A stretch of 61,870 bases of DNA from Cyclobacteriaceae bacterium. GTDB taxonomy: Bacteria > Bacteroidota > Bacteroidia > Cytophagales > Cyclobacteriaceae. Within the stretch, counting starts at the first letter, position 1, and each line of letters starts with the position of its first letter. A model generated the notes under the pieces. That model did not search any database. It was given only the letters and a program-made list of their open reading frames with translations, and was not told the DNA's origin. Below are positions 43,784 to 52,912 of the stretch, one piece after another. A program made the position numbers and the translations under genes. The DNA lies in contig JAOUDZ010000021.1 in the NCBI GenBank assembly GCA_029858965.1, positions 1 to 61,870 of the forward strand, in the 5' to 3' direction.

Positions 43784-45781
43784 ATGACTTTTTTATTTCC
43801 TTCTTTTCTTTGGGCACTGGCCGTACTTTCTGTTCCGGTTATTATTCATCTTTTTAACTTTCGGAAGACTACCCGTGTATACTTTTCAAATACCCGTTTC
43901 TTAAAACAGGTTAAAGAAGCCACTACGGCAAAGCGGAGATTAAAACATTATCTAATACTCGCATCCCGGCTGTTGTTCTTAACCTTGCTGGTTATCGCAT
44001 TTTGTCAGCCCATCATTCCAGCGGAAGAGCAGTTTAGCAGTACCAGAAATATTATTCTTTACCTGGATAATTCGCAAAGCATGTCGGCCTTAATGGATGA
44101 TAAAACCAGGGGACTGGATGCTGGTATAAGTTATGCGCGAAGCATTGTTGAAGTGTTTCCGGCAGATACCCGGTACAAATTGATTACAAATGATTTCTCA
44201 CCTTTCTCAAATACCTTTAAGACGAAACCCGAAGTACTTGATTTACTTACCCAGATCAGGTTGTCTCCTGTGAGTCGCTCGTTGGAGGAAGTTCAGGACC
44301 GTATACGTCAGGATAAGGGTCTGACTAACCGGGAGATTTTTTGGATTTCTGATTTACAGAAATCGACACTGGGGCAAGTTAATGCTGCGTTTGATACGAC
44401 GGCGCGCATGCATTTGCTGCCCATTCAATATGGGCAGCAATCGAACGTATATGTTGATTCGGCTTACCTGGAAAATCCTTTTTTTACAGGCGGTGGTAAA
44501 AACGTGCTTCACGTAAGAATGCGCAATGATGGAAAAATGGACATCACCCAGTTAAATTTGAAACTTACGCTAAATAATATTCAAGCGGCTACCACATCGA
44601 TTACTATTCCGCAAGGAGGACTCGCTGAAGCCACTTTTGACCTTGCTGCCAGTCTTTCCGGATTAAATGAAGCAAAGATTAGTTTTAACGACTTCCCGGT
44701 AAGTTTTGATAATGAGTTTTATCTGGCATTGAATTTCACAAACAAGATCAACGTAATTGAGATTAAGAATGTTGCTGATCGGACGCCCATAGAGAAAGTC
44801 TTTGGCAATAAAATGATATTCAATTTCAGCACTTATCCTGCAGGGAACTTCAGTTACAGCCGCTTGGTGGATGCTGATCTTGTTGTTGTAAATGAATTGA
44901 ACTTGCTAGATCTCTCACTGACTAACGCACTGCGAAGTTATCTCAACACGTATGGCACCCTATTGGTCATACCAGCCATCGCTCCTGAAATTGAAAATTT
45001 GAAAAATTTTCTAAAACTCCCGGCACTAAAAGTGTTGGGGGGTCAAACACCGCTGGCGGTTGGCCGTCCTGATTTTTCAAATCCTTTTTTTGAAAATGTG
45101 TTTGAGGAAAAGTCAGTTTCTTTGGCTATGCCGAAAGCCAGCAAGATACTCGACTGGGGTGAAGACCGAACGGCCATCCTTCAGTTCAAAAATGACCAGC
45201 CCTTCTTATCCAGGGTTGTTCAAGTTGGACAGCTATACCTGCTTGGCTGTTCGCTGGACCCAAGCCAGACGGATTTTCCTAATCATGCTTTATTCGTTCC
45301 GGTAATGTACCGTATTGCAGCCAGCGGAAAAAGGAATAACTACAAACCTTATTACACTTTGCAGGAGAGTCTTGTTAAAATGCACATGGACAGTTTGCGG
45401 GGTGAAGAACCTTTACGTTGGATCGGGGCGGAAGAAATTGTTCCTGCTCAACGTACCGTTAATGATGATGTTATTTTCGATATTCCTAAGTTCACTATGC
45501 AAAAGGGATTTTACAAAGTAGTGATGCTTCGCGACACCGTGAACTTGCTCGCCTTCAACCTGGACAAGGCGGAATCGCAGATGGGTCAATATCGCGGCGA
45601 AGAATTGAAAACGATTCTGGGTGGAGGAGATAATATCACAATTTTTCAGGTTGCCTCCTCAGATGCTTTCAGCAACGAAATAAAGGAGCGATATTTGGGA
45701 AAGCCATTGTGGAAATATGCATTGGCGATGGCGATTTTGTTCCTGATTGTTGAAATTCTGCTGATACGATTTCTAAAGTAA
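43784..45781 (+). CDS. BatA-type protein with VWA domain
   Basis: The protein of 665 residues from the ATG at 43784 starts with two hydrophobic helices and the BatA (aerotolerance regulator N-terminal) signature: FLWALAVLSVPVIIHLFNFRK and TRVYFSNTRFL. A von Willebrand factor A domain follows, with MIDAS motif DNSQSMS. A C-terminal membrane helix ends the chain. Bacteroidota have several of these, and their role (stress, aerotolerance, outer-membrane integrity) is poorly defined. It begins the conserved-looking run to the glycosyltransferases. The longer upstream start is unlikely. Confidence 0.83.
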   Translation: MTFLFPSFLWALAVLSVPVIIHLFNFRKTTRVYFSNTRFLKQVKEATTAKRRLKHYLILASRLLFLTLLVIAFCQPIIPAEEQFSSTRNIILYLDNSQSMSALMDDKTRGLDAGISYARSIVEVFPADTRYKLITNDFSPFSNTFKTKPEVLDLLTQIRLSPVSRSLEEVQDRIRQDKGLTNREIFWISDLQKSTLGQVNAAFDTTARMHLLPIQYGQQSNVYVDSAYLENPFFTGGGKNVLHVRMRNDGKMDITQLNLKLTLNNIQAATTSITIPQGGLAEATFDLAASLSGLNEAKISFNDFPVSFDNEFYLALNFTNKINVIEIKNVADRTPIEKVFGNKMIFNFSTYPAGNFSYSRLVDADLVVVNELNLLDLSLTNALRSYLNTYGTLLVIPAIAPEIENLKNFLKLPALKVLGGQTPLAVGRPDFSNPFFENVFEEKSVSLAMPKASKILDWGEDRTAILQFKNDQPFLSRVVQVGQLYLLGCSLDPSQTDFPNHALFVPVMYRIAASGKRNNYKPYYTLQESLVKMHMDSLRGEEPLRWIGAEEIVPAQRTVNDDVIFDIPKFTMQKGFYKVVMLRDTVNLLAFNLDKAESQMGQYRGEELKTILGGGDNITIFQVASSDAFSNEIKERYLGKPLWKYALAMAILFLIVEILLIRFLK

Positions 45782-45893
45782 AGTGCAATCAGCGGAAAGC
45801 GTGAGTGTTGTCTGGTGGAATAACGAGAAGGAAGAGGAATTTATGCCAGTTACGCACAGAAGTCGTTGAACATTGGAAATGAAAAAATGAAGA

Positions 45894-47153
45894 ATGAAGA
45901 TATTAATACAAGGTCCTGAAATTATTGACACAGGATCCCCCTTTCATCAAAAAGAAAAGAACGTCCTCATCAGTAATGGGCGCATAGCGGAGATTGGAGA
46001 CAAAAATTATGCTGCAGACAAAGTAATCCAGGCCGGCGGGATGAAGCTCTCTATTGGCTGGTTTGATCTGGGTACTTTCGTAGGTGATCCGGGATTAGAG
46101 CACAAAGAGGATTTGGAATCTGTTGTAAAAACGGCGGCAGCAGGTGGATTTACAGGACTAGCCGTATTGCCAAACACTTTCCCATGCGTACAAACTAAGA
46201 ACGAAATTAGTTATCTGGTCAAGGCAAACGAGTCTCAACTCGTTCAAATTCATCCTATGGCATCGGTAACTTTAAACAATAAAGGAGAAGAACTTACTGA
46301 AATGATCGACCTGCATGAGGCGGGGGCAGTCGCTTTTACAGATGGATTGAAATCTATTTGGCATACGGATATTCTTCTCAAATCATTGCAGTATCTGCAG
46401 AAATTTGATGGCTTGCTTATTGATCATCCTGAAGATATCTGGTTGAATATGTTTGGCCAGATGCACGAAGGCGTCAACAGTACGATGCTTGGATTAAAGG
46501 GCATGCCGCGCATTGCGGAGGACATCGCGGTAGGAAGAAATCTTGAGTTGTTGGCCTACGCGGGGGGGCGACTGCATTTTTCCCGGCTATCATCGGGTAA
46601 AGCAGTAGATATGATCCGCTCCGCAAAGAAGAAGTTGAATGTTAGCTGTGATATCGCTGCTTACCAACCCCTCCTGGAGGATGGTGTGCTCTTTGATTTT
46701 GATACGAACTATAAAGTTAACCCTCCGCTCCGCGAAAAGCCGGATAACGATGCACTCATAAAGGCCCTGAAGGACGGCACTATTGATGTGCTTTCTTCGG
46801 GACATACGCCGCACGAAGAGGAAAGTAAGAATCTCGAGTTTGATCTTGCGGAATTTGGCATGATCAACCTGCAAACATTTGGTGCAAACTTAGTTATGCT
46901 TTCCGGCTCGGTTGGCTGGGATGCATTAATTGAAAAAATCACGGTGAACCCTCGCAGGCTCCTTGGTCTGGAGATACCTAAGATCGAAGTAGATTCGAAA
47001 GCAAATCTTACGCTTTTTGATCCCAATCGAACCTGGACTTTTGATGAGAAGGCAAACTTCTCAAAATCCAGGAACTCGCCCTGGTTAAACAAGAAGATTA
47101 CGGGGAAATCTGTTGCGGTTTTTAATAATGGAAGGGCACGAATTGAGGAATAA
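45894..47153 (+). CDS. Dihydroorotase-like protein lacking metal ligands
   Basis: The 419-residue amidohydrolase-superfamily protein has the dihydroorotase layout, with KVNPPLR near 274-280 and a retained H178 in LLIDHPED. The metal site is broken: the HxH of the first motif is replaced by G60 and F62 (DLGTFVGDPG, normally DxHxHLRDPG) and the catalytic Asp of TDHAPH is G303 (SSGHTPH). The arginine after HxH is G64. It should be catalytically dead and may serve as a scaffold, like PyrC' paralogues that support aspartate transcarbamoylase. It follows the BatA gene by 112 bases. Confidence 0.82.
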   Translation: MKILIQGPEIIDTGSPFHQKEKNVLISNGRIAEIGDKNYAADKVIQAGGMKLSIGWFDLGTFVGDPGLEHKEDLESVVKTAAAGGFTGLAVLPNTFPCVQTKNEISYLVKANESQLVQIHPMASVTLNNKGEELTEMIDLHEAGAVAFTDGLKSIWHTDILLKSLQYLQKFDGLLIDHPEDIWLNMFGQMHEGVNSTMLGLKGMPRIAEDIAVGRNLELLAYAGGRLHFSRLSSGKAVDMIRSAKKKLNVSCDIAAYQPLLEDGVLFDFDTNYKVNPPLREKPDNDALIKALKDGTIDVLSSGHTPHEEESKNLEFDLAEFGMINLQTFGANLVMLSGSVGWDALIEKITVNPRRLLGLEIPKIEVDSKANLTLFDPNRTWTFDEKANFSKSRNSPWLNKKITGKSVAVFNNGRARIEE

Positions 47154-47194
47154 CGTTTTTGTCCCGCCAGGCAGGTAATCGCCTTCGAGAAACT

Positions 47195-47719
47195 ATGGTT
47201 AAAAAATTACTGCTGATTTCCGTGCGCTACGGTGCCATAGGTGGCATCCTTGGCATAATTCTCCTGATTTGCATGTATTATCTGGGCCGCCATCCCATGC
47301 TTATTTCTCCTTTTCTGGACTTTAGACTGCTGCTTTTTGGTATTTTTATTTTCTTTACCTTGAAGGAGTTTCGCGATTATGAACAGCAGGGCGTGCTGTA
47401 CTTTTCGCAGGCCATGATTGGTGGCCTGACAGTAACCATGCTGATGAGTGCTATTTCGTCTCTTTTACTGCTTCTTTTTGGGACTTTAGTGAAAAGTTTT
47501 GTTGCGGATTACATAGTCCAGGTTACAGCTTATGTGAAATCATTTTCAACAACGGATATAGAGCGCATTGGAAAAGAAATTTATGAGCGTAATTTGAAAG
47601 CCTTGCCGGCTACTAACATTTCGAACTTGGCGATTACCTACTTTATACATGGGTTGGTGATCGGTTTTTTTGTCAATATTATATTATCGGTAATTTTAAG
47701 AAGACAACCTAAACCCTAA
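47195..47719 (+). CDS. DUF4199 membrane protein 1
   Basis: The 174-residue protein has four predicted membrane helices and the DUF4199 pattern, including FTLKEFRDYEQQGVLYFSQAMIGG between the helices. I use the ATG at 47195; an upstream TTG adds 12 odd residues. The gene is 5 bases upstream of a second DUF4199 gene. DUF4199 has no known function. It sits between the dihydroorotase-like gene and the glycosyltransferases in a tight run. Confidence 0.82.
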   Translation: MVKKLLLISVRYGAIGGILGIILLICMYYLGRHPMLISPFLDFRLLLFGIFIFFTLKEFRDYEQQGVLYFSQAMIGGLTVTMLMSAISSLLLLLFGTLVKSFVADYIVQVTAYVKSFSTTDIERIGKEIYERNLKALPATNISNLAITYFIHGLVIGFFVNIILSVILRRQPKP

Positions 47720-47724
47720 CGATT

Positions 47725-48267
47725 ATGGAAGAGAATGAAGCTAAACAACCTGCCGAAAATGACTCCAGCCAACCTACAGTAAGATCTGTAGGGCTAAAGT
47801 TTGGCCTTATTTCAGCTATTCTGTCTATTGTTTTTTTTCTCGTTCTTACGCTATCAGGCCAAAATGCATTTGATAACAAATGGAGTTGGATCAGCATAAC
47901 TTTTTCCGTCGTGATATTGATTTTTGGGCAAAAGAATTTTAAGGATGAGGGAGACGGGTTTATGTCGTATGGTCAGGGTGTTGGCATTGGTTTTTGGATA
48001 TCGCTTACAGCAGTGGTCATCGGTGGATTGTTTACCTATGTATATTCTAACATAATTGATCCCGCTACCATGGAAGCTTTTTATGACAAGCAATATGAGC
48101 AGATGGAAATGAATGGCATGGGAGACGAGCAAATCGAAATGGCCATTGGGTGGACAAAGAAACTATTTTGGCCGATGTATGTGTTTTTTGGAATCTTATT
48201 TGGCGTACTCATAGCGCTGATTGTAACGATCTTTACGCAAAAGAAGGCACCCGAGCAGCGCTTTTAA
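47725..48267 (+). CDS. DUF4199 membrane protein 2
   Basis: The 180-residue protein has four predicted membrane helices and a DUF4199 loop (FGQKNFKDEGDGFMSYGQGVGIG), with an acidic N-terminus. It differs strongly from its neighbour in sequence but shares the layout. It ends 3 bases before the first glycosyltransferase start, so translational coupling is likely. Function unknown; the two may form a hetero-oligomeric membrane complex with the transferases. Confidence 0.82.
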   Translation: MEENEAKQPAENDSSQPTVRSVGLKFGLISAILSIVFFLVLTLSGQNAFDNKWSWISITFSVVILIFGQKNFKDEGDGFMSYGQGVGIGFWISLTAVVIGGLFTYVYSNIIDPATMEAFYDKQYEQMEMNGMGDEQIEMAIGWTKKLFWPMYVFFGILFGVLIALIVTIFTQKKAPEQRF

Positions 48268-48270
48268 AAC

Positions 48271-49284
48271 ATGAAATTTCCGGAAATTTCCATAGTTATT
48301 CCAGCCAAGAATGAGGCAGATTCTATACCAGAATTATGCCAGTGGATAAGCCGCGTGATGATAGCGCACGAATTATCCTATGAAGTAATCTTCATAGATG
48401 ATGGGAGCACCGATGATACGTGGATGCAGATTACAGCAATCAATGAGTCGAATCCCAGCGTAAAAGGCATTCGGTTCAATAGAAATTTCGGCAAATCGGC
48501 AGCGCTGCAGACAGGGTTTCGGGCCGCCAATGGGAAGGTGGTAGTTACAATGGATGCGGACTTGCAGGATAGTCCGGATGAGATTCCTGCGCTGTACAGA
48601 ATGATAGCACAAGATGAATATCATCTTGTTTCGGGCTGGAAGAAAAAGCGCCATGATCCGCTCACCAAGACTATTCCCTCAAGGTTTTTTAATTACATAA
48701 CACGAAAGATTTCGGGTATTAAACTCCATGATTTCAACTGTGGCATTAAGGCATATCAAGCCGTTGTTGTGAAAAATATTACGGTATATGGAGAGATGCA
48801 TCGGTATATCCCGGTGATCGCCAAATGGGCTGGATTTTCAAAGATCACGGAAAAGGTAGTAGAACATCGTGAGCGAAAGTATGGATACACAAAATTTGGA
48901 ATAGAGCGGTTTATAAATGGTTTTCTGGATTTGCTATCCATTACATTTGTGAGCCGATTTCGCAAAAAGCCGATGCATTTTTTTGGTACTTGGGGCACAT
49001 TATCATTTTTATTGGGATTTGTTTTGACCATAAAACTTTTCTGGGATAAGATTGATGCCCTATATTTCTCCGGGACACCTATTAAGCGTGATATTGTGAG
49101 TCAGCCCATATTTTATCTGGCGTTGGTTGCGGTAGTCATTGGGGTACAGTTATTTGTCACAGGTTTTCTTGCGGAAATGTTTGCCATGCAATCCTTAACT
49201 AAGCGCGAATACCTTGTGATCGATAAGGTAGGTCTGGAAGAGAAGGTGGGAATAGACCTTACCCATCAAATAACCAGCGCATAG
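48271..49284 (+). CDS. Family 2 glycosyltransferase, polyprenyl-phosphate type
   Basis: The 337-residue protein has a GT2 catalytic domain with VIPAKNEADSIPEL, IDDGSTDDT, NRNFGKSAALQTGF and the DXD-like MDADLQD. Two membrane helices follow near the C-terminus (about 235-255 and 270-295), as in dolichol/undecaprenyl-phosphate hexose transferases. It should transfer a sugar from a nucleotide donor to a lipid carrier at the inner face of the membrane. It follows the DUF4199 gene by 3 bases. Confidence 0.86.
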   Translation: MKFPEISIVIPAKNEADSIPELCQWISRVMIAHELSYEVIFIDDGSTDDTWMQITAINESNPSVKGIRFNRNFGKSAALQTGFRAANGKVVVTMDADLQDSPDEIPALYRMIAQDEYHLVSGWKKKRHDPLTKTIPSRFFNYITRKISGIKLHDFNCGIKAYQAVVVKNITVYGEMHRYIPVIAKWAGFSKITEKVVEHRERKYGYTKFGIERFINGFLDLLSITFVSRFRKKPMHFFGTWGTLSFLLGFVLTIKLFWDKIDALYFSGTPIKRDIVSQPIFYLALVAVVIGVQLFVTGFLAEMFAMQSLTKREYLVIDKVGLEEKVGIDLTHQITSA

Positions 49285-49350
49285 CGTGCACTATACTTCC
49301 ATGGTGGGTATTTCATTGCGCAACATTTACATTGTGTTACATCACTTTTT

Positions 49351-50316
49351 ATGCGTAGTCCACGGTATTCCATAATTATTCCAGTATTCAATCGACCGCA
49401 AGAGATTGATGAACTGCTCTCCAGTCTCCAGGGTCAAACTTTGCACGATTTTGAAGTGATCGTTGTAGAAGATGGATCAACCATTCGTTGCGATGAAATT
49501 GTGGACCGCTATCGCGATACGTTGTGCATTCAATATTTTTTCAAACCAAACTCGGGCCCAGGGCCAAGTCGGAATTTTGGATTTGCGAACGCGAAAGGTG
49601 AGTACTTTATTGTTTTTGATTCTGATTGCATAATCCCACAAAACTACCTGATGGCTGTACAAGAATCCATATCCGAAAATCATTGGGATGCATGGGGCGG
49701 CCCTGACAGGCCACATGAAAATTTCACATCTGTTCAGCGTGCAATAGGCTATACGATGTCTTCTTTCCTCACCACCGGTGGTATACGTGGAGGTGAAAAA
49801 CGGATGGGATGGTTTCAGCCGCGGAGTTTTAATATGGGTATATCGCGTAAAGTCTTTGAGCTAACAAATGGATTTATGCTTTCTCATTTCGCTGAAGACA
49901 TTGAGTTTAGCATCAGGATAAAAGAGGCTGGGTTCAACATCGGCCTGATTCCCGAGGCATATGTATACCATAAGCGCAGAACAAATTTTAAACAGTTTTA
50001 CACGCAGGTATATAATTTTGGAAAAGGACGAGCCATGATCGGCAAAATTCATCCGCGAGGGATTAGACTCACACATTGGTTTCCATCCCTGTTTCTAATG
50101 GGTATTTTATCACTCTTTCTATTGCCTTGGATAAGCATGGTTTTGTTCAAAATCGGTGCCAGCCTCCTTATTTTATACTTGCTCGTCATTTTAATCCACG
50201 CTTTTAAAGAAAACCAAAATCTTTTAGTGGCCTTACTTTCTGTGCCAGCAGCATTGCTTCAATTAGTTGGTTATGGCGCTGGTTTTCTGATGGAATTGGT
50301 GAAAAGGTCACCTTAG
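49351..50316 (+). CDS. Family 2 glycosyltransferase with C-terminal membrane helices
   Basis: The 321-residue protein has a GT2 domain (IIPVFNRPQEIDELL, VVEDGST, VFDSDCI, FNMGISRKVFEL) and two or three membrane helices at the C-terminus (about 235-315). It should add a sugar to a membrane-bound acceptor. It lies 66 bases after the polyprenyl-phosphate type enzyme and probably acts in the same cell-envelope glycan step. The substrate cannot be predicted. Confidence 0.83.
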   Translation: MRSPRYSIIIPVFNRPQEIDELLSSLQGQTLHDFEVIVVEDGSTIRCDEIVDRYRDTLCIQYFFKPNSGPGPSRNFGFANAKGEYFIVFDSDCIIPQNYLMAVQESISENHWDAWGGPDRPHENFTSVQRAIGYTMSSFLTTGGIRGGEKRMGWFQPRSFNMGISRKVFELTNGFMLSHFAEDIEFSIRIKEAGFNIGLIPEAYVYHKRRTNFKQFYTQVYNFGKGRAMIGKIHPRGIRLTHWFPSLFLMGILSLFLLPWISMVLFKIGASLLILYLLVILIHAFKENQNLLVALLSVPAALLQLVGYGAGFLMELVKRSP

Positions 50317-50406
50317 CAATGACTCATTAAATCATTTCGATCCTTGATTAAATTAAAAAAATGGATACTTTTAAATATAGTAGCGCTAGAACCATAAAGT
50401 CCTTAC

Positions 50407-51615
50407 ATGAATAACTTGTTCAAATTCACCCTCATTCTTGGGTTGATGTGTATTTGGGGCAAAGTATTTTCTCAAGATTCAAAAGAACTGTCCCCGGGTT
50501 ATTATGTGGTGGTTGGTGCGTATGCTAAGTCACGCGAAAATATAGCGCAAAACTATGTAGAAGTATTAAGACTAAAGGGCTACAACGCAACGTATGGTTT
50601 CAATTCAAGCCGCAACTTGCATTTCGTCTACCTGCAATATTTTGACAATCTGAAAGAATCGCTGCAAGAGATGAAACACGCCCGTAGCCAGCCTGATTTC
50701 TCAGAAGCATGGGTCAGGGTGGTAACAGGGGATATAATACCCATCGTGGGCAGTGCAATATCTGTTCAGCCGGTTGTGCCGCTACAAGAAGCTAAGGATG
50801 ATGCCGGAACCAATCAACGACCTGCCAAAGAACAGGTTTCTGAGGTCCCGGAAATCGTTGTAGCTGATAATCCTGAAATCGTTCAATACCCCGTGATGAC
50901 CCTGGGCAATACTGAGGTTTTCCTGAGTCTTTATAATGCCAGAAATAATCGTATTGTAGCAGGTGAAGTCGAGGTAGTTGACACAGATCGTTCGAAGCTG
51001 CTGACGAAGGTAAAGGGAAATGAGTATTTGATTTTACCGGACCCAAAAAGTAAATCCGGTCAGATAACATTGATTTGTAATGCATTCGGATATCGCAAAA
51101 TTCAAGAGGAAATTAACTATCCTTTGCCTCTTGCCGACACAGTGAAGTCCTATATTGATCTCATGGGTACGACCCTGGTTATTAACTTTGATTTGGTCAG
51201 GTATCACAAGGGCGATATTGCTACATTGTTTAATGTTTATTTTTATAACGATGCTGCACTGATGCTACCAGAATCAAAGTACGAGCTGAACAGTCTGTTA
51301 CAACTCATGAACGAAAATCAAAACTACAGGATAAGACTTCATGGCCATACCAATGGAAGTTATACAGGTAAAATTTTGACGACCGGGGAGAATAAAAACT
51401 TTTTTTCGCTGGATGGTGCCAGGCAGGGTATGGGTTCGGCAAAGGATCTTTCACGCAGCCGTGCGGAAGTTATCAGGGAATACCTGGCAAGCAATGGCGT
51501 CAATCCTTCCAGAGTGGAAGTCAAAGCCTGGGGTGGGAAGCGCCCATTGTATGACAAGAACAGCGCCAATGCCAGGAAGAATGTTCGCGTTGATGTTGAA
51601 ATTTTGGCAGAATAA
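50407..51615 (+). CDS. SPOR-like/OmpA-like envelope protein (paralogue 2)
   Basis: The 402-residue protein has a signal peptide (about 1-22), an SPOR-like segment (GYYVVVGAYAKSRENIAQNY), a beta-rich middle domain and an OmpA-like C-terminus. It shares with 23514-24686 the same substitution in the GHTD motif (GHTNG, N316), the same 27-residue insertion and the retained arginine (R352). It should be periplasmic and bind the cell wall, probably with altered ligand. It is monocistronic, with a terminator at 51640-51673. Confidence 0.82.
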   Translation: MNNLFKFTLILGLMCIWGKVFSQDSKELSPGYYVVVGAYAKSRENIAQNYVEVLRLKGYNATYGFNSSRNLHFVYLQYFDNLKESLQEMKHARSQPDFSEAWVRVVTGDIIPIVGSAISVQPVVPLQEAKDDAGTNQRPAKEQVSEVPEIVVADNPEIVQYPVMTLGNTEVFLSLYNARNNRIVAGEVEVVDTDRSKLLTKVKGNEYLILPDPKSKSGQITLICNAFGYRKIQEEINYPLPLADTVKSYIDLMGTTLVINFDLVRYHKGDIATLFNVYFYNDAALMLPESKYELNSLLQLMNENQNYRIRLHGHTNGSYTGKILTTGENKNFFSLDGARQGMGSAKDLSRSRAEVIREYLASNGVNPSRVEVKAWGGKRPLYDKNSANARKNVRVDVEILAE

Positions 51616-51639
51616 TTAAATATATTTCGTTGGAGCCCG

Positions 51640-51673
51640 GTAAGCAGCCCTGAGAGGGGCTACTTACTTTTTT
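51640..51673 (+). terminator. Intrinsic terminator of the SPOR/OmpA gene
   Basis: A GC-rich stem (GTAAGCAGCCC pairing with GGGGCTACTTAC, one mismatch) closed by a short loop is followed by a run of six T residues, starting 25 bases after the stop. Confidence 0.75.
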
Positions 51674-51819
51674 GGTAGTGCGACATCTGGTCTATTGTAA
51701 GGGTAGCACACCATTGACCAAGGCAAATAAGAAGCATTTTTCCGGAGGTTGAGAAAAGTAAAACGAAGTTCCTGGAATTGAATGCCACGGTTGCAACAAG
51801 GGATTCTCATACTGGCAGT

Positions 51820-52815
51820 ATGAAAAAAAAGTCGAAGGCCTATTTCAGTATAGCCATTGTTCTATTGGTAATCATGGCACTTTCCTGGTCCGTGGATACT
51901 TCCCTGGTGTATATTTTTCTTGGCGCGGCAAGCTTCTTTCTGTTTCTTGGTTTCTACAATGGTCCTTTCGATGGTGTTTCCGGTTCATTCATGAGATCTA
52001 ATCAGTATGCAAAAGGTGATGGTGAATTCAATACATCATCTAAGGAATTTCTGAAAAATATTCTTGGCCTGACATTCGATTCTGCGCAGGGGCGGCACTT
52101 AAAAACTTCAGATACCCTGCGCAAGTGGATACGTCTCGCTGGATTCTCCGTTTTTTCTATTCTTCTCATTACCTTAATCGTGAACATGCTTACTTCGGGC
52201 GACCAATCGCATGATGCTGTTGGCTACTACCAGGCTGCAGAGCAAAATTACTTCGCAGGGGAATATGATTCGGCCTATGCCAACTACAGAAGGGCGATGA
52301 AGTTAGCACCGGAATACCAGGAAGCGATGGTGGGTTATGGCAAGCTACTAATTGCCAATGATGAGCTTGACTCTGCCGTACTTGTGTTCACAAAAGTATT
52401 GGAAATAAATCCGGGGTATATAGAGGCATCATATAACAAAGCCCTCGCATATTATAGTCAAAAAAAATATTTGGAAAGTATTAAAACGCTCAGCACGATT
52501 ATTGATTCAAACCCGGAATATTATGATGCGATGCTGCTGTTAGGCGACGCATACTATGTGCAAAGGCAATATGATGATGCAATTGTCTGGTATGAAAATG
52601 CATATCGGAATGGAGGTATCCGTAGCAGACTACTCTGTCATATTATGGCTTATATCTATGATACCAAAGGCGAATATGATAAGGCAATTCGCCTATATCA
52701 GGAGGCGCTGAGTTATGATAGTGCAGTTGTTGAAATCTATCAGCGTCTCGGAGAACTTATCCCAGACGAGAACGGAAACTTTTATCGCGAGAAAGCTGCA
52801 CAAATGAGCAACTGA
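51820..52815 (+). CDS. TPR membrane protein
   Basis: The protein of 331 residues from the ATG at 51820 has two N-terminal membrane helices (about 8-45), a third near 120-140, and then at least four tetratricopeptide repeats (for example EYDSAYANYRRAMKLAPEYQEA and KYLESIKTLSTIIDSNPEYYDA). The repeats should be exposed on one face of the membrane for protein binding. An upstream TTG would add 14 residues. It is monocistronic. Function unknown. Confidence 0.78.
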   Translation: MKKKSKAYFSIAIVLLVIMALSWSVDTSLVYIFLGAASFFLFLGFYNGPFDGVSGSFMRSNQYAKGDGEFNTSSKEFLKNILGLTFDSAQGRHLKTSDTLRKWIRLAGFSVFSILLITLIVNMLTSGDQSHDAVGYYQAAEQNYFAGEYDSAYANYRRAMKLAPEYQEAMVGYGKLLIANDELDSAVLVFTKVLEINPGYIEASYNKALAYYSQKKYLESIKTLSTIIDSNPEYYDAMLLLGDAYYVQRQYDDAIVWYENAYRNGGIRSRLLCHIMAYIYDTKGEYDKAIRLYQEALSYDSAVVEIYQRLGELIPDENGNFYREKAAQMSN

Positions 52816-52912
52816 TTCCGGTTATCAAGCGGACCATTGCTTTGCCCGGAATTGTGACACTGTTGCTGCGGAACGTTTTGGAATGCCCGATTTGTTTGAG
52901 TTTGATTTTCCG

